The notes under the pieces were generated by a model, which was not told the DNA's origin, searched no databases, and saw only the letters and a program-made list of their open reading frames with translations. A stretch of DNA of 64,000 nt, from assembly GCF_004217175.1 (NCBI RefSeq), contig NZ_SHKI01000003.1, forward strand, positions 653,784-717,783. The letters are read 5' to 3'. The position numbers were made by a program, and so were the translations under genes. Below are positions 18,484-27,728 of the stretch, piece by piece (positions within the stretch are counted from its first letter, which is position 1; each line of letters starts with the position of its first letter). The DNA is from Leucobacter luti (GTDB taxonomy: Bacteria; Actinomycetota; Actinomycetes; Actinomycetales; Microbacteriaceae).

Positions 18484-18681
18484 ATGGGATTTCTTGAAGA
18501 CGCAAAGCACAACGCTGAGGACGCGGTCAAGAAGGCCGGCCAGGCCGTCGAAGACACGGTCGACAAAGCGAAGGACAAGGTCGACGAGCTGCGCGCCGAG
18601 GCCGATGTGAAGCGCGCGGAGGCCGAGCGCGACGCCGTGAAGGCCCGCAACGACGTCAAGGACGAGCTGCGCGACAAGTAG
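18484..18681 (+). CDS. Small charged helical protein (stress-type)
   Basis: A 65-residue, almost wholly helical and highly charged protein: MGFLEDAKHNAEDAVKKAG, then heptad-like AVEDTVDKAKDKVDELRAEADVKRAEAERDAVKARNDV in broken 11-residue steps. GAAGGGGGAAA precedes the ATG. It resembles the CsbD/YtxH/LEA-like small stress proteins of actinomycetes in composition, but no family can be named with certainty. A strong terminator follows directly. Confidence 0.7.
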   Translation: MGFLEDAKHNAEDAVKKAGQAVEDTVDKAKDKVDELRAEADVKRAEAERDAVKARNDVKDELRDK

Positions 18682-18705
18682 CTCGCGCCACGAGAACGAA
18701 CGGCA

Positions 18706-18743
18706 GATGCCCGCCGTCAGCAGTCACGCTGGCGGCGGGCATC
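18706..18743. terminator. Terminator between small helical protein and nucS
   Basis: A 16-bp stem (GATGCCCGCCGTCAGC at 18706-18721, complement at 18728-18743, one G-T pair) with a 6-base loop lies between the convergent genes and can stop transcription from both sides. Confidence 0.8.
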
Positions 18744-18759
18744 GCTGCGTCAGCGCGGA

Positions 18760-19452
18760 TCAGAACAGCGTGTTCTGATCCTCCATGCCGCGCATCGCGT
18801 CGTAGTCGAGCACCAGGCAGCGGATCCCGCGGTCCTCGGCAAGCGTGCGCGCCTGCGGCTTGATCTCCTGCGCGGCGAAGACGCCCTGGACGGGGGCGAG
18901 CTTCGGGTCGCGGTTCATGAGCTCGAGGTAGCGGGTGAGCTGCTCGACGCCGTCGATCCCGCCGCGGCGCTTGATCTCGATCGCGACCGATCCGCCGTTC
19001 GCATCGCGCGCGAGGATGTCGACCGGGCCAATCGCGGTCATGTACTCGCGCCGCACGAGCGTGTGGCCCTCGCCCGCGAGCTCGATCTGATCGGCGAGCA
19101 GCTCCTGGAGGTGCGCTTCAACCCCGTCCTTGATGAGGCCGGGGTCCACGCCGAGGTCGTGGGAGCTGTCGTGGAAGATCTCGAACAGCGAGACGATGAG
19201 CTTGTCGGCGGTCTTCTTGTGCGTGACCTGCCACGCCTCCACGATGCCGGCCTCTTCCTGCTCGGCGTCGAGCTCGAGCGTGGCGAGCGAGCACGGCGGG
19301 CTCATCCAGTTCAGGGGCTTGTACGAGCCGCCGTCCGAGTGGACGAGGATGCTGCCGTCGTTTTTGAGCATGAGCACCCGCTTCGCACGGGGCAGGTGGG
19401 CCGACAGCCGGCCGGCATAGTCGACAGAGCAGTCAGCAACAACGATTCGCAC
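18760..19452 (-). CDS. nucS: Mismatch endonuclease NucS/EndoMS
   Basis: This 230-residue protein matches actinobacterial NucS throughout. The N-terminal binding domain begins [21 protein letters not shown]. The RecB-like nuclease core reads [36 protein letters not shown], with catalytic Asp, Glu and Lys at the expected places. The C-terminus ends QNTLF, a plausible sliding-clamp binding peptide. It cuts mismatched DNA in the MutSL-independent repair route found in Actinobacteria and Archaea. Its presence supports the taxonomic call. Confidence 0.95.
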   Translation of the reverse strand: MRIVVADCSVDYAGRLSAHLPRAKRVLMLKNDGSILVHSDGGSYKPLNWMSPPCSLATLELDAEQEEAGIVEAWQVTHKKTADKLIVSLFEIFHDSSHDLGVDPGLIKDGVEAHLQELLADQIELAGEGHTLVRREYMTAIGPVDILARDANGGSVAIEIKRRGGIDGVEQLTRYLELMNRDPKLAPVQGVFAAQEIKPQARTLAEDRGIRCLVLDYDAMRGMEDQNTLF

Positions 19453-19542
19453 CTGAGGAAGTTTACCCGCACTTTCGTGGCGCCGGGTGTGCCCGGCCTG
19501 CGCGGCGAGCCGCCCCGCCCGCAGCCGGCAGCCCGAGGCGCC

Positions 19543-19605
19543 GCGCCCCGACGCCCCGCGCCCCCGACGCCCCGCGCCCCCGACGCCCCGCGCGCCCGAT
19601 ACCCC
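19543..19605. repeat. Four tandem 15-16 bp GC-rich units
   Basis: Units of the form GCGCCCCCGACGCCCC repeat four times (19543-19557, 19558-19573, 19574-19589 and a diverged 19590-19605). They fill the gap between nucS and the end of the MFS gene on the same strand. No hairpin of note and no gene is seen in 19453-19627. Confidence 0.8.
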
Positions 19606-19627
19606 GGGCGACGCGAGCGCTCGCGGG

Positions 19628-20905
19628 TCAGCGGGCGTCGGCGCCGGTGGCGGCTGGCTCGCGCGCGGTCCCCGCGAAGATAAACGCGATGATCGCGAAC
19701 ACTACGATCGGCCAGAACGCCTGCAGGAGGCCGAAGTGCTCGCCGAGGAAGCCGATCAGCATGGGCCCGAGCAGGTAGGCGGTGTAGGCGATTGCGGAGA
19801 CCGCCGCTACGTCGCGCACCGCCGTCCGCGGGTTGTCGGCGGCGGCGGACACGCCAACGGGGAACCCGAACGCGCAGCCGATGCCCCAGAGCACGGCGCC
19901 CGCGATGCTGGCCCAGGTGTCCGGAACGAGGATCGTGAGGACCACGCCGAGGATCACGAGCAGCGCCCCACCGCGCAGCACGACGACGCGGCCGAACCGG
20001 GTGAGGAGCCAGGACCCGGCCACGCGAGTGGCCGTCATCGAGATGAAGAACGCGCCGAGCAGGAGCGCGGCGGTCTCGTTGGCGAAGCCGCGGCCGTCGG
20101 TGAGTGCCAGCGGCAGCCAATCGCTCGCGGTGCCCTCGGCGAGGCTCATGCTCATGGCGATGAGCCCGATGATCAGGATCCGCGGATCGCGCCACGGCGT
20201 GTACGCGCGGGGCGCGGGGCCGGTGGACTCGGCGGGCGCGGCGGGCTGTGGCACGATCTGGATCGGCCCGGTGTGCACGCTCGTGGGCGGCAGCTGCTCG
20301 GCGTCCCCGGAGTGCGCGACGTTGGGGACGACGCGCAGCGCGAGCAGCACCCCGATCGCGAGGATCACGAACAGCACCGAGAGGTGCAGCGGGACCGGGA
20401 TCTTGAGCGCCTCGGCGAGCGCGCCGAGGCCCATCGAGCTCACGCTCCCCAGGCTGTACGCGGCGTGAAACAGCGGCATTCGCGGCTTGCCGAGGGCCCG
20501 CTCGGCCGCCGCGCCGCTCACGTTCATCGCGACGTCCGAGGTGGCGAACATGATGCCGAACAGGGCGAGGAACGCCGCGGCCGCGACGGGCAGGTGTGCC
20601 CAGAACAGCGCCGCCGCGGTGGGCATCGCGATCGCCTGGCCGATGATGCCGATTGCGAGGGTGAGCTGCGGCCCGAGCCGCGTCACGGTGCGCCCCGAGA
20701 AGATGAGGCCGGTGAGCGAACCGAGCGCGAGCGTGAGGCCGAAGACGCTCATCTCAAGCGTGCTCGCGCCCAGGTGATCGCGCACCGCGGGCAGCCGACT
20801 CAACCAGCTGCCAAAACCTGCTCCGAGCAGGGCAAAAACGGCGAGCACGCCGATCGTCCAGCGCTGGGCGCTGCGCGCATTCTGTGCGGCGTCAGAGGTG
20901 GTCAC
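19628..20905 (-). CDS. MFS transporter, YbjJ-like
   Basis: A 425-residue permease with 12 hydrophobic segments and a polar central loop of about 45 residues ([20 protein letters not shown] region). Early text [20 protein letters not shown] and the helix-5 block [20 protein letters not shown] are typical of the YbjJ/sugar-permease-like MFS group. Later, [13 protein letters not shown] and [17 protein letters not shown] agree. It stands alone; the substrate is unknown. Confidence 0.88.
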   Translation of the reverse strand: MTTSDAAQNARSAQRWTIGVLAVFALLGAGFGSWLSRLPAVRDHLGASTLEMSVFGLTLALGSLTGLIFSGRTVTRLGPQLTLAIGIIGQAIAMPTAAALFWAHLPVAAAAFLALFGIMFATSDVAMNVSGAAAERALGKPRMPLFHAAYSLGSVSSMGLGALAEALKIPVPLHLSVLFVILAIGVLLALRVVPNVAHSGDAEQLPPTSVHTGPIQIVPQPAAPAESTGPAPRAYTPWRDPRILIIGLIAMSMSLAEGTASDWLPLALTDGRGFANETAALLLGAFFISMTATRVAGSWLLTRFGRVVVLRGGALLVILGVVLTILVPDTWASIAGAVLWGIGCAFGFPVGVSAAADNPRTAVRDVAAVSAIAYTAYLLGPMLIGFLGEHFGLLQAFWPIVVFAIIAFIFAGTAREPAATGADAR

Positions 20906-20994
20906 CAGGTGAGTCTACGGGGCGCGTCGCGCGTGCGCACCGGTGTTCGGCGCGGCGCCGACTGCGTGCCCCGCGGCCGCCGCTACCGGGCCCG

Positions 20995-21090
20995 GCTCAG
21001 ACCCCGGTCAGGCCAGCTCGGACCCCGCTCGGACCCCGCTCAGACCCTGATCAGGCCAGCTCAGACCCCGGTCAGGCCAGCTCAGCCCCC
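20995..21090. repeat. Nested 21-bp and 11-bp tandem repeat
   Basis: A 21-bp unit beginning GCTCAGACCCCGG occurs exactly at 20995-21015 and 21059-21079 and with two changes at 21038-21058. In between, the 11-bp unit GCTCGGACCCC occurs twice (21016-21037), and a related GCTCAGCCCCC ends the array. It lies between the MATE gene end and the MFS gene start on the same strand, where it would be transcribed. Confidence 0.85.
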
Positions 21091-21105
21091 GACTCAGCCA
21101 CCGAT

Positions 21106-22512
21106 TCAAACACCGAGCCGCACCCAGCGCCCGCCGCGCGCCCGCAGCCCGAGGGTCACCGCGCGGGCCAGCATGAACACGATCGTGAATCCGGCGGTGA
21201 GCGCCACGAGGCCGGCGGTGCCGCTCGGAACGAGCACGGTGAGTGCCCAGAGGATGGGCAGGTAGACCGCCAGGTTCACGAGGCTCGTCCAGGCGAGGTA
21301 GCGCGCGTCGCCCGCGCCCATCAGCACGCCGTCGAGCACGAACACGAGCCCCCCGAGCGGCAGCGAGATGCCGAGCACGAGGAGCGCCGGGGGCAGGATC
21401 CCGAGCACCGCGTCGTCGCTCGTGAAGACACGGCCGAGCACGGGGCTCGTGGCGGCGAGCAGCGCGCCGATCACCACGCCGCAGCCGACGCCCCAGAAGA
21501 TGCTGCGCCGGGTGACGAGTCTGGCCCGCGCCGCGTCGCGCGCGCCCAGCGCGTCGCCGATGAGCGCCTGGGCGGCGATCGCGAGCGCGTCGAGCGCGAA
21601 CGCCGCGGTCGAGAAGATCGTGAACACGATCTGGTAGCCGGCGGTCGCCGCCGTGCCGTGGCTCGTGGCGGCGAACACCGTCGCGAGCAGTGCGGCCCGC
21701 AGGCCGAGCGTGCGGATGAAGAGCCACCCGCCGCTCCGCCCGGCGTGCCCCAGGCCCGCCCGGTGCGGGAGCGCGCCGGCGCCCGCACGCTTCGCGTGGC
21801 GCGCGATCACCGCGAGATACACGGCAACCATTCCCCACTGCGCGATCACGGTGCCCCACGCGCTGCCGCCGATCCCGAGGCCGAGCCCGTAAATAAACCA
21901 CCAGTTCAAGAGCGCGTTCACCGCGAACCCGATGGTGGCGACCGCGAGCGGGGTGCGCGTGTCCTGCAGCCCGCGCAGCAGCCCGCTCGCCGCGAACACG
22001 ACGAGCATCGCCGGGATCCCGAGGCACGAGATTGAGAGGAAGGTGCGCGCCTGCTGCGCGGTGGCCGGATCAACACCGAAGGCCGACACGAGGGGGCCGC
22101 AAAGCGCCCAGATCGCGGCGCCGACAACCGCGCCGATGGCGAGCGCGAGCCACAGCCCGTCGATGCCGGCCTGCACGGCGCCGCGCAGGTCTCCGGCGCC
22201 GCGCCGCCGCGCGACGAGCGGGGTCGTGGAATACGCGAGGAAGATCATGAGACCAACAGCGGTCTGGAGGATCGCGCTCGCGACGGCGAGCCCGGCGAGC
22301 GGGGCCATCCCGAGGTGCCCGATGAGTGCCGAATCGACCACGAGGAAGAGCGGCTCGGCGATCAGCGCGCCGAGTGCTGGGATCGCGAGGCTCGCGATTC
22401 CGCGGTCGATTCGTCGCCGCGCGGTGCGGGGCGTGGGCGGCGGGGCTGCCTCCGGGACGATGCGCCCCGCGCCGGATCTCGGAACGTGGTCGTCAGCGGG
22501 TTCCGGGGGCAT
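21106..22512 (-). CDS. MATE-family efflux transporter (DinF-like)
   Basis: Using the ATG at 22512, the product has 468 residues with 12 hydrophobic helices in two related halves, as in MATE exporters. Conserved text: RGIASLAIPALGALIAEPLFLVVDSALIGHLG in helix 1-2, and GLLRGLQDTRTPLAVATIGFAVNALLNWWFIYGLGLGIGGSAWGT, the DinF-branch signature. It would export cationic or other drugs with sodium or proton exchange. A TTG 13 codons upstream is open but has no ribosome site. Confidence 0.9.
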   Translation of the reverse strand: MPPEPADDHVPRSGAGRIVPEAAPPPTPRTARRRIDRGIASLAIPALGALIAEPLFLVVDSALIGHLGMAPLAGLAVASAILQTAVGLMIFLAYSTTPLVARRRGAGDLRGAVQAGIDGLWLALAIGAVVGAAIWALCGPLVSAFGVDPATAQQARTFLSISCLGIPAMLVVFAASGLLRGLQDTRTPLAVATIGFAVNALLNWWFIYGLGLGIGGSAWGTVIAQWGMVAVYLAVIARHAKRAGAGALPHRAGLGHAGRSGGWLFIRTLGLRAALLATVFAATSHGTAATAGYQIVFTIFSTAAFALDALAIAAQALIGDALGARDAARARLVTRRSIFWGVGCGVVIGALLAATSPVLGRVFTSDDAVLGILPPALLVLGISLPLGGLVFVLDGVLMGAGDARYLAWTSLVNLAVYLPILWALTVLVPSGTAGLVALTAGFTIVFMLARAVTLGLRARGGRWVRLGV

Positions 22513-22593
22513 GAGCAACACCGTAGCGGGTGCCGCGGACACCGGCGACAATTTCCAGTATCGAGTGTCAGGGGCCCCGGATAGGCTGGGCGC

Positions 22594-24570
22594 ATGAGCA
22601 CAGCAGCGTCAGCCTCCGGTATCGATCTCGCCGAACTTGATCCGGCGATCCGCCCGCAAGACGACCTCTTCAGGCACGTCAACGGGAAGTGGATCGCGCG
22701 CACGGAGATCCCGGCTGACAAGGCGCGCTACGGCTCGTTTGCGGTGCTCGCCGAGAACGCCGAGGAGGCGGTCCGCGACATCATCACCGGCACCCCGTCC
22801 CCGGCCGCGGGCGCCCCGGCCACCACCGAGGCCGACAAGGTTGCGGCGCTGTACGCGAGCTTCATGGACACCGACCGCGTTGACGCGCTCGGGGCCCAGC
22901 CGATCGCGGCCGAGCTTGAGCGGGCGCTCGCGGTCTCGTCGATCGCGGAGCTCGTGGCGCTGCAGGCGCGGCTCGAGCGCCAGGGGACCGGCGGGTTCTT
23001 CGGCATGTTCGTGGACAACGATCCGGGTGATCCGGCGCGCTACATCGTCTTCGTGATGCAGGGTGGGCTCGGCCTTCCCGACGAGTCGTACTACCGTGAG
23101 GAGCAGTTCGAGAAGGTCCGGGAGCAGTACCGGGCGCACATCGCGCGCATGCTCGGCCTGGCCGGGGTGGCCGACGCGGAGCGGCTCGCTGGCCTCACCT
23201 ACGAGCTCGAGCGGCGCATCGCGGCCTCGCACTGGGACAAGGTCGCGAGCCGCGACATTCAGAAGCTCTACAACCTGCGCACGCTCGCCGAGCTCGGTGA
23301 GATCACGCCGCAGCTCGATTGGACCGCGTACCTCGCCGAGATGGGGGCCCCGGAGGCCGCCTTCGCCGAGGTGGTCGCCGCGCAGCCCGACGCGCTCGCC
23401 GGGCTCGCTGAACTGCTCGTCGAGGACGAGCTCGACGCGTGGCGCGCCTGGACGGTCTGGGGGATCGTGCGCAGCTCCGCGTCGCTGCTCTCTCAGGAGA
23501 TCTCGCGCGCGAACTTCGATTTCTACGGCACGGCGCTCACCGGCGCCCCCGAGCAGCGCGATCGCTGGCGCCGCGGCGTCTCGTTCGTCGAGGGCGCCAT
23601 GGGTGAGGCGGTGGGCCGCATTTACGTGGAGCGGCACTTCGACGAGGACGCGAAGGCCGCGATGGACGGGCTCGTCGACCACCTCATTGAGGCATATCGC
23701 GACTCGATCGAGCGGCTCGAGTGGATGGGCGCTGACACGCGCACGCGCGCGCTCGAGAAGCTCGACCGCTTTACCCCGAAGATCGGCTACCCGGTGAAGT
23801 GGCGCGACTACTCGGGACTCACGGTCGATTCGGGCGATCTGGTGGGCAACTCGCGCGCGGTGTCCGAGGCGGAGTTTGTGCGCGAACTCGGCAAGGTGGG
23901 CAAGCCGATTGACCGCGACGAGTGGTTCATGACGCCGCAGACGGTCAACGCGTACTACAACCCGGGCTTCAACGAGATCGTGTTCCCGGCAGCGATTCTG
24001 CAGCCGCCGTTCTTCGACAAGCGCGTTGACGGCGCGGCAAACTTCGGCGCGATCGGCGCAGTGATTGGCCACGAGATCGGGCACGGCTTCGACGACCAGG
24101 GCTCGCGTTACGACGGCGACGGCAAGCTCACCGACTGGTGGACCGAGTCTGACCGCGCCGCGTTCGAGGAGCGCACGAGCGCGCTCATTGGGCAGTACAA
24201 CGCGCTGTCTCCCGAGGGGGCGGACGGCCAGACGGTCAATGGCGAGCTCACGATTGGTGAGAACATCGGCGACCTCTCCGGGCTTGAGATCGCCTGGAAG
24301 GCCTACCTGCGCTCGCTTGCGGGCGCGGAGCCGCCAGTGATCGACGGGCTCTCCGGCGCGGAGCGTTTCTTCCTCTCGTGGGCGCAGGCCTGGCAGCAGA
24401 AGTCGCGCCCGGAAGAAACGGTGCGCCTGCTCACGATCGATCCGCACTCGCCCAACGAGTTCCGGTGCAACCAGATCCTGCGCAACCTCGCGCCGTTCCA
24501 CGAGGCGTACGCGACGCAGCCCGGCGACGCGCTCTGGCTTGATCCGGCCGAGCGCGTGAGCATCTGGTAG
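22594..24570 (+). CDS. M13-family zinc metallopeptidase (PepO/neprilysin-like)
   Basis: The 658-residue protein shows the M13 catalytic motif GAVIGHEIGHGFDDQGSRYDGDG (zinc His-Glu-x-x-His near residue 490), the downstream Glu in ENIGDLSGLEIAWKAY and the closing FRCNQILRNLAPFHEAY. The substrate-groove text VNAYYNPGFNEIVFPAAILQPPFF is also clear. No signal peptide is present, so it should act on peptides in the cytoplasm, as PepO of lactic bacteria does. The start ATG lies 81 bases from the divergent MATE gene. Confidence 0.95.
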   Translation: MSTAASASGIDLAELDPAIRPQDDLFRHVNGKWIARTEIPADKARYGSFAVLAENAEEAVRDIITGTPSPAAGAPATTEADKVAALYASFMDTDRVDALGAQPIAAELERALAVSSIAELVALQARLERQGTGGFFGMFVDNDPGDPARYIVFVMQGGLGLPDESYYREEQFEKVREQYRAHIARMLGLAGVADAERLAGLTYELERRIAASHWDKVASRDIQKLYNLRTLAELGEITPQLDWTAYLAEMGAPEAAFAEVVAAQPDALAGLAELLVEDELDAWRAWTVWGIVRSSASLLSQEISRANFDFYGTALTGAPEQRDRWRRGVSFVEGAMGEAVGRIYVERHFDEDAKAAMDGLVDHLIEAYRDSIERLEWMGADTRTRALEKLDRFTPKIGYPVKWRDYSGLTVDSGDLVGNSRAVSEAEFVRELGKVGKPIDRDEWFMTPQTVNAYYNPGFNEIVFPAAILQPPFFDKRVDGAANFGAIGAVIGHEIGHGFDDQGSRYDGDGKLTDWWTESDRAAFEERTSALIGQYNALSPEGADGQTVNGELTIGENIGDLSGLEIAWKAYLRSLAGAEPPVIDGLSGAERFFLSWAQAWQQKSRPEETVRLLTIDPHSPNEFRCNQILRNLAPFHEAYATQPGDALWLDPAERVSIW

Positions 24571-24580
24571 TCCGGATCGC

Positions 24581-25984
24581 GTGATGGGCCGATTCGTGGG
24601 CGGGTTTCTTTCCGCGTTCGGCCTGCCACCGGCGGACGCCGCGCGGCTTCACCTCGCCCGGCCGGTCCCGCTCGGCGGGCACCTGCCCACCGCGGAGCTT
24701 GCGGCCGATGCGGTGGGCGCCATGGCGCTGGCCGCGGACGCCGCACACGCCGCGCGCACGGGCAGCGCCCCGGAGGGGCGCATCAGCCTCGACCCGGATC
24801 GGATCGCCGCCTCGTTTCGCAGCGATCAGCTGGGGCGGCTCGGCGGCGAGCCGTTTCCGGCCTGGGCGCCGCTGTCGGGGTTCTTCCCGGCCGCGGACGG
24901 CTGGGTGCGCACTCACGCAAACTACGCGTGGCACGCCGCGGCGCTGGCCCGCGTGCTCGGCGTCGTTGGTTCCGATCGGGCCGGTGCGGCCGCAGCGATC
25001 CGAGAGAGATCGGCACGGCACCTCGAGGACGAGGTCTACGCGGCCGGCGGTCTCGCGGTGGCGATGCGCAGCGTGCCTGAGTGGGCGGCGGAGCGCCGCG
25101 GTGCGGCGGGGGCGGTCGGCGACCGTGCACCCGTGCCCGTGCCCGTGCGCGTGCGCGCCCGCGACGCGGCGAAGACCGGTCGCGGCCGGGGCGGGGAGCG
25201 CGCCGGAACGCGCGCCGCACCGCTCGCGGGTGTCCGGGTCCTCGACCTCACTCGCGTGATCGCGGGGCCGGTGGGCACCCGCGCGCTCGCGGCCCTCGGA
25301 GCGGACGTGCTGCGCGTCGACGCGCCGGGGCGCCCCGAGCCGCTCTGGCAGTGGCTCGACACCGGCCGAGGGAAGCGCTCCACGCTGCTCGACCTCGCGG
25401 CCACCCCAGACTTTGCCCGGCTGCGCGAGCTGCTCGCCGCAGCCGACGTGGTGGTGTGTAGCTCTCGCCCGGGCGCGCTGCGCCGGTTTGGTCTCGAACC
25501 CGAGCAGATTGCGGCCGATTTTCCGGGCGTCGTCAACGCCCGCGTGGTCGCCTGGGGCGCCGGCGGGGAGTGGGGCGACCGCCGCGGCTTCGACAGTCTG
25601 GTGCAGGCGGCGACCGGGATCGCGCTGCGCGAGTCGCCCGACGGCGTGGTCCCGGGGAAGCTGCCGGCCCAGGCGCTCGACCACTCGGCGGGCGCACTGC
25701 TCGCCGGCGGCGTCATGTCGCTGCTCGCCCGGGGCACGGGCGGGGAGGTCGAGACGGTGCTTGAGGGGATCGCGCAGCTGCTGGGGTCCGGGACCGCGGT
25801 GGCGGATCGGGCACCCATCCCGCCCGGCCCGGACGCCGTCCCGCCCGCTCTCGCGACGGCCCCGAGCCAGTGGGGCGCGCTCGCGATCGCGGGCCCCGCG
25901 TACTGGCCGAGCTGGCGGCCGACACCCGGTCCGTGGGCGGGGCGCCCCTGGGGCGAGGATCCGCCGGTCTGGCTGGGGGCCTAG
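24581..25984 (+). CDS. CaiB/BaiF-type CoA-transferase family protein
   Basis: Starts GTG-ATG at 24581/24584, 10 bases after the peptidase stop, and encodes 467 residues. The central part carries the family-III CoA-transferase signature: GVRVLDLTRVIAGPVGTRALAALGADVLRVDAPG (about residues 213-246) and WLDTGRGKRSTLLDL. An ADVVVCSSRPGALRRFGLEP block follows. The first 190 residues are an unusual extension that repeats family-like text (FGGFLSAFGLPP-like start, LSGFFPAADGWVRTHANYAWH), suggesting rearranged domain order. The acceptor and donor acids are unknown. Its stop overlaps that of the convergent EcsC-like gene. Confidence 0.75.
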   Translation: MMGRFVGGFLSAFGLPPADAARLHLARPVPLGGHLPTAELAADAVGAMALAADAAHAARTGSAPEGRISLDPDRIAASFRSDQLGRLGGEPFPAWAPLSGFFPAADGWVRTHANYAWHAAALARVLGVVGSDRAGAAAAIRERSARHLEDEVYAAGGLAVAMRSVPEWAAERRGAAGAVGDRAPVPVPVRVRARDAAKTGRGRGGERAGTRAAPLAGVRVLDLTRVIAGPVGTRALAALGADVLRVDAPGRPEPLWQWLDTGRGKRSTLLDLAATPDFARLRELLAAADVVVCSSRPGALRRFGLEPEQIAADFPGVVNARVVAWGAGGEWGDRRGFDSLVQAATGIALRESPDGVVPGKLPAQALDHSAGALLAGGVMSLLARGTGGEVETVLEGIAQLLGSGTAVADRAPIPPGPDAVPPALATAPSQWGALAIAGPAYWPSWRPTPGPWAGRPWGEDPPVWLGA

Positions 25985-27009
25985 GGCCCCGGCGGGGTCT
26001 TGCCTGCCGCGGTCGCGTGCGCGCCTCCCGCCGCGTCCGTGCCGAGGGCGACGGCGTGTGCCGACGGGTCGGTGCGGCCCGCACGCGCACCCGCACGCTC
26101 CACCGAGCGCGCGGCGCGTCGGGTGCGGGTGCGCTCGCGGACCGTGGGTTTCGCGGCGGTCTGCGCGCGCAGCTCGGCGAGCTCCAGCGTGAACGCGTGC
26201 GGCGCGGGGCCAAAGGCGGTGCGGGAGCGCGCCACGACGCGGCGGGCCATCACGTAGTTTCCGGATCCGCCGAGCACCGCGCCGATCCCGTAGGGCAACA
26301 CCTTGCTCACCACCGATGCGCCACCCGCCTTCGCGGCCCGGCGGATGAACATGTCTTTGAGCTGCCCGGCGAGCGGCCCCACCAGCTGCCGCGGGAGCGA
26401 GGAGGAGACGAGCTCTCCCCAGAACGAGGTGCGTGAAGCGCCGCCGGTGGCCTGCCGGGTGACCTGGGTGAGCAGGCTCAGGCCCTCGTCGCCGAGCAGC
26501 AGCGTGAGCACGAGGATGCGGGCGCGATCCGGATCCCGGATTGTGATGCCGTGCAGCTCGGCGAGCGAGTGCGCGTAGAGCGCGGTTGCTTCGAGGAAGC
26601 CGACGGTCTCGGCGCTCGCGATACCGAGCGCGGCGACCGTGCCCACGCCCGGGAACGCTGCGGCGGCACCGACCCCGCTGCCGCCGGCGGTGACCGCCGC
26701 GATGTAGCGCCGCTCGAGTGCGCGCGTGAGCGCGAGCGGCCCCACGTCTGGGTTGCGTGCCCCCACACGGCGGAGGTGCGCCAGGACGAGGGGGCGCTGG
26801 ATCGAGAGCACCCGGTCCACCGCGCGCTCGATGAGCGAGGCCGCGGCGGCGGGAGCACCGGTGGCGTGTGCCACTGGTGTCGAGTCCTGGGGCACAGCTA
26901 CGACTGCGGCAGCCGCGCCGGGGTATGGCTCCCACCGGGGACCGTCCGGCGCGGCAGGGGGAGCCGCTGGGGGCTCGGCCGCGGCGGCTGGGTCTGATTC
27001 TCGGTGCAC
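25981..27009 (-). CDS. EcsC-like protein with glycine-rich hydrophobic core
   Basis: A 342-residue protein with an Ala/Pro-rich N-terminal 55 residues and a very basic, Ala/Arg-rich tail. The middle (residues about 55-250) has long hydrophobic, Gly-rich helices: GGSGVGAAAAFPGVGTVAALGIASAETVGFLEATALYAHSLAE and LPYGIGAVLGGSGNYVMARRVVARSRTAFG. This resembles EcsC-family proteins of actinomycetes. The assignment is tentative and no function follows from it. The gene is convergent with the CoA-transferase gene, the stop codons sharing bases 25982-25983. Confidence 0.6.
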   Translation of the reverse strand: MHRESDPAAAAEPPAAPPAAPDGPRWEPYPGAAAAVVAVPQDSTPVAHATGAPAAAASLIERAVDRVLSIQRPLVLAHLRRVGARNPDVGPLALTRALERRYIAAVTAGGSGVGAAAAFPGVGTVAALGIASAETVGFLEATALYAHSLAELHGITIRDPDRARILVLTLLLGDEGLSLLTQVTRQATGGASRTSFWGELVSSSLPRQLVGPLAGQLKDMFIRRAAKAGGASVVSKVLPYGIGAVLGGSGNYVMARRVVARSRTAFGPAPHAFTLELAELRAQTAAKPTVRERTRTRRAARSVERAGARAGRTDPSAHAVALGTDAAGGAHATAAGKTPPGP

Positions 27010-27018
27010 CCCAGCAGA

Positions 27019-27663
27019 CTAGGCGACGGCGCTGAGATCTGGGGTATGCGATCGCTCAGGGTGTGCGCTCGGTCCGCCGCGCCGCGCGCGCCGGGCGTCG
27101 TGCTGCCCGTCGCCCGCGCCGAGCCGGGCGGCGCGCTCGATCCAGCGCTCACGGCGCGCCGGGCTGGCCGCTCCGACACCGAGGAAGCGGTGCACGCGAA
27201 ACGGCCGTACCCCGACGAAGCGCATGGTGTGGCGCGCGACCTGGCCGGCGGCGGCGTTCCCGGTGAACGGGAGCCCGAGCGCCGGGGTGTCCGCGAGCAT
27301 GAAGAACCGGCCGTTGCGCCCGCGGAGCAGCCCGACGGGGAGGCCGGCCGTCGACATGCGGTACTCCTGCCCGGGGAGCAGCGCCCGGTCGAAGAACCCC
27401 TTGAGCAGCGCCGGTACCCCGCCCCACCACATGGGGGCGACGATGACGATGCGGCGCGCGCTATGGAGAGCGTCGCGGGCGTCCTGAAGCTCAGGCTCGA
27501 TCGGGATTCGCTGGCGGTAGCCGAAGCGCATGTGGGGGTCGAAGTCGAGGTCGCGCAGCGCCAGGACACGGGCGTCGCCGTGCGCCTCGGCGTAGCTGCG
27601 GGCGAGCGCCGCGCTGAGCGAGTCTGGGTTCGGGTGGCCGTCAATGACGAGGGCAGTGGGCAC
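27019..27663 (-). CDS. NAD(P)H:quinone reductase-like flavoprotein
   Basis: The GTG at 27663, with AGGA 6 bases upstream, gives 214 residues beginning MPTALVIDGHPNPDSLSAALARSYAEAHG, the flavodoxin-fold FMN/FAD phosphate loop of the MdaB/NQO group. VIVAPMWWGGVPALLKGFFDRALLPG is the conserved flavin-binding and dimer segment. It should reduce quinones or nitro compounds with NAD(P)H in the cytoplasm. It is divergent from a TetR-type gene across a 65-base gap holding a clear palindrome, so it is the probable target of that repressor. The last 50 residues are Arg/Ala-rich and not conserved. Confidence 0.87.
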   Translation of the reverse strand: MPTALVIDGHPNPDSLSAALARSYAEAHGDARVLALRDLDFDPHMRFGYRQRIPIEPELQDARDALHSARRIVIVAPMWWGGVPALLKGFFDRALLPGQEYRMSTAGLPVGLLRGRNGRFFMLADTPALGLPFTGNAAAGQVARHTMRFVGVRPFRVHRFLGVGAASPARRERWIERAARLGAGDGQHDARRARRGGPSAHPERSHTPDLSAVA

Positions 27664-27670
27664 GAAGGAT

Positions 27671-27714
27671 CCTATCTTGACAGTGTCAACCCATGTGGTC
27701 AGTGTCAAGATAGG
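27671..27714. promoter_or_regulatory. Nested operator of the divergent TetR/quinone-reductase pair
   Basis: The gap holds the perfect 13-bp palindrome TTGACAGTGTCAA (27677-27689). A second site matches 11 of 13 bases at 27696-27708, with centres 19 bp apart. Together the outer parts form 12-bp inverted arms (CCTATCTTGACA at 27671-27682, complement at 27703-27714). This layout fits two cooperating TetR dimers. Confidence 0.8.
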
Positions 27715-27728
27715 GGACAATGTTGCGC

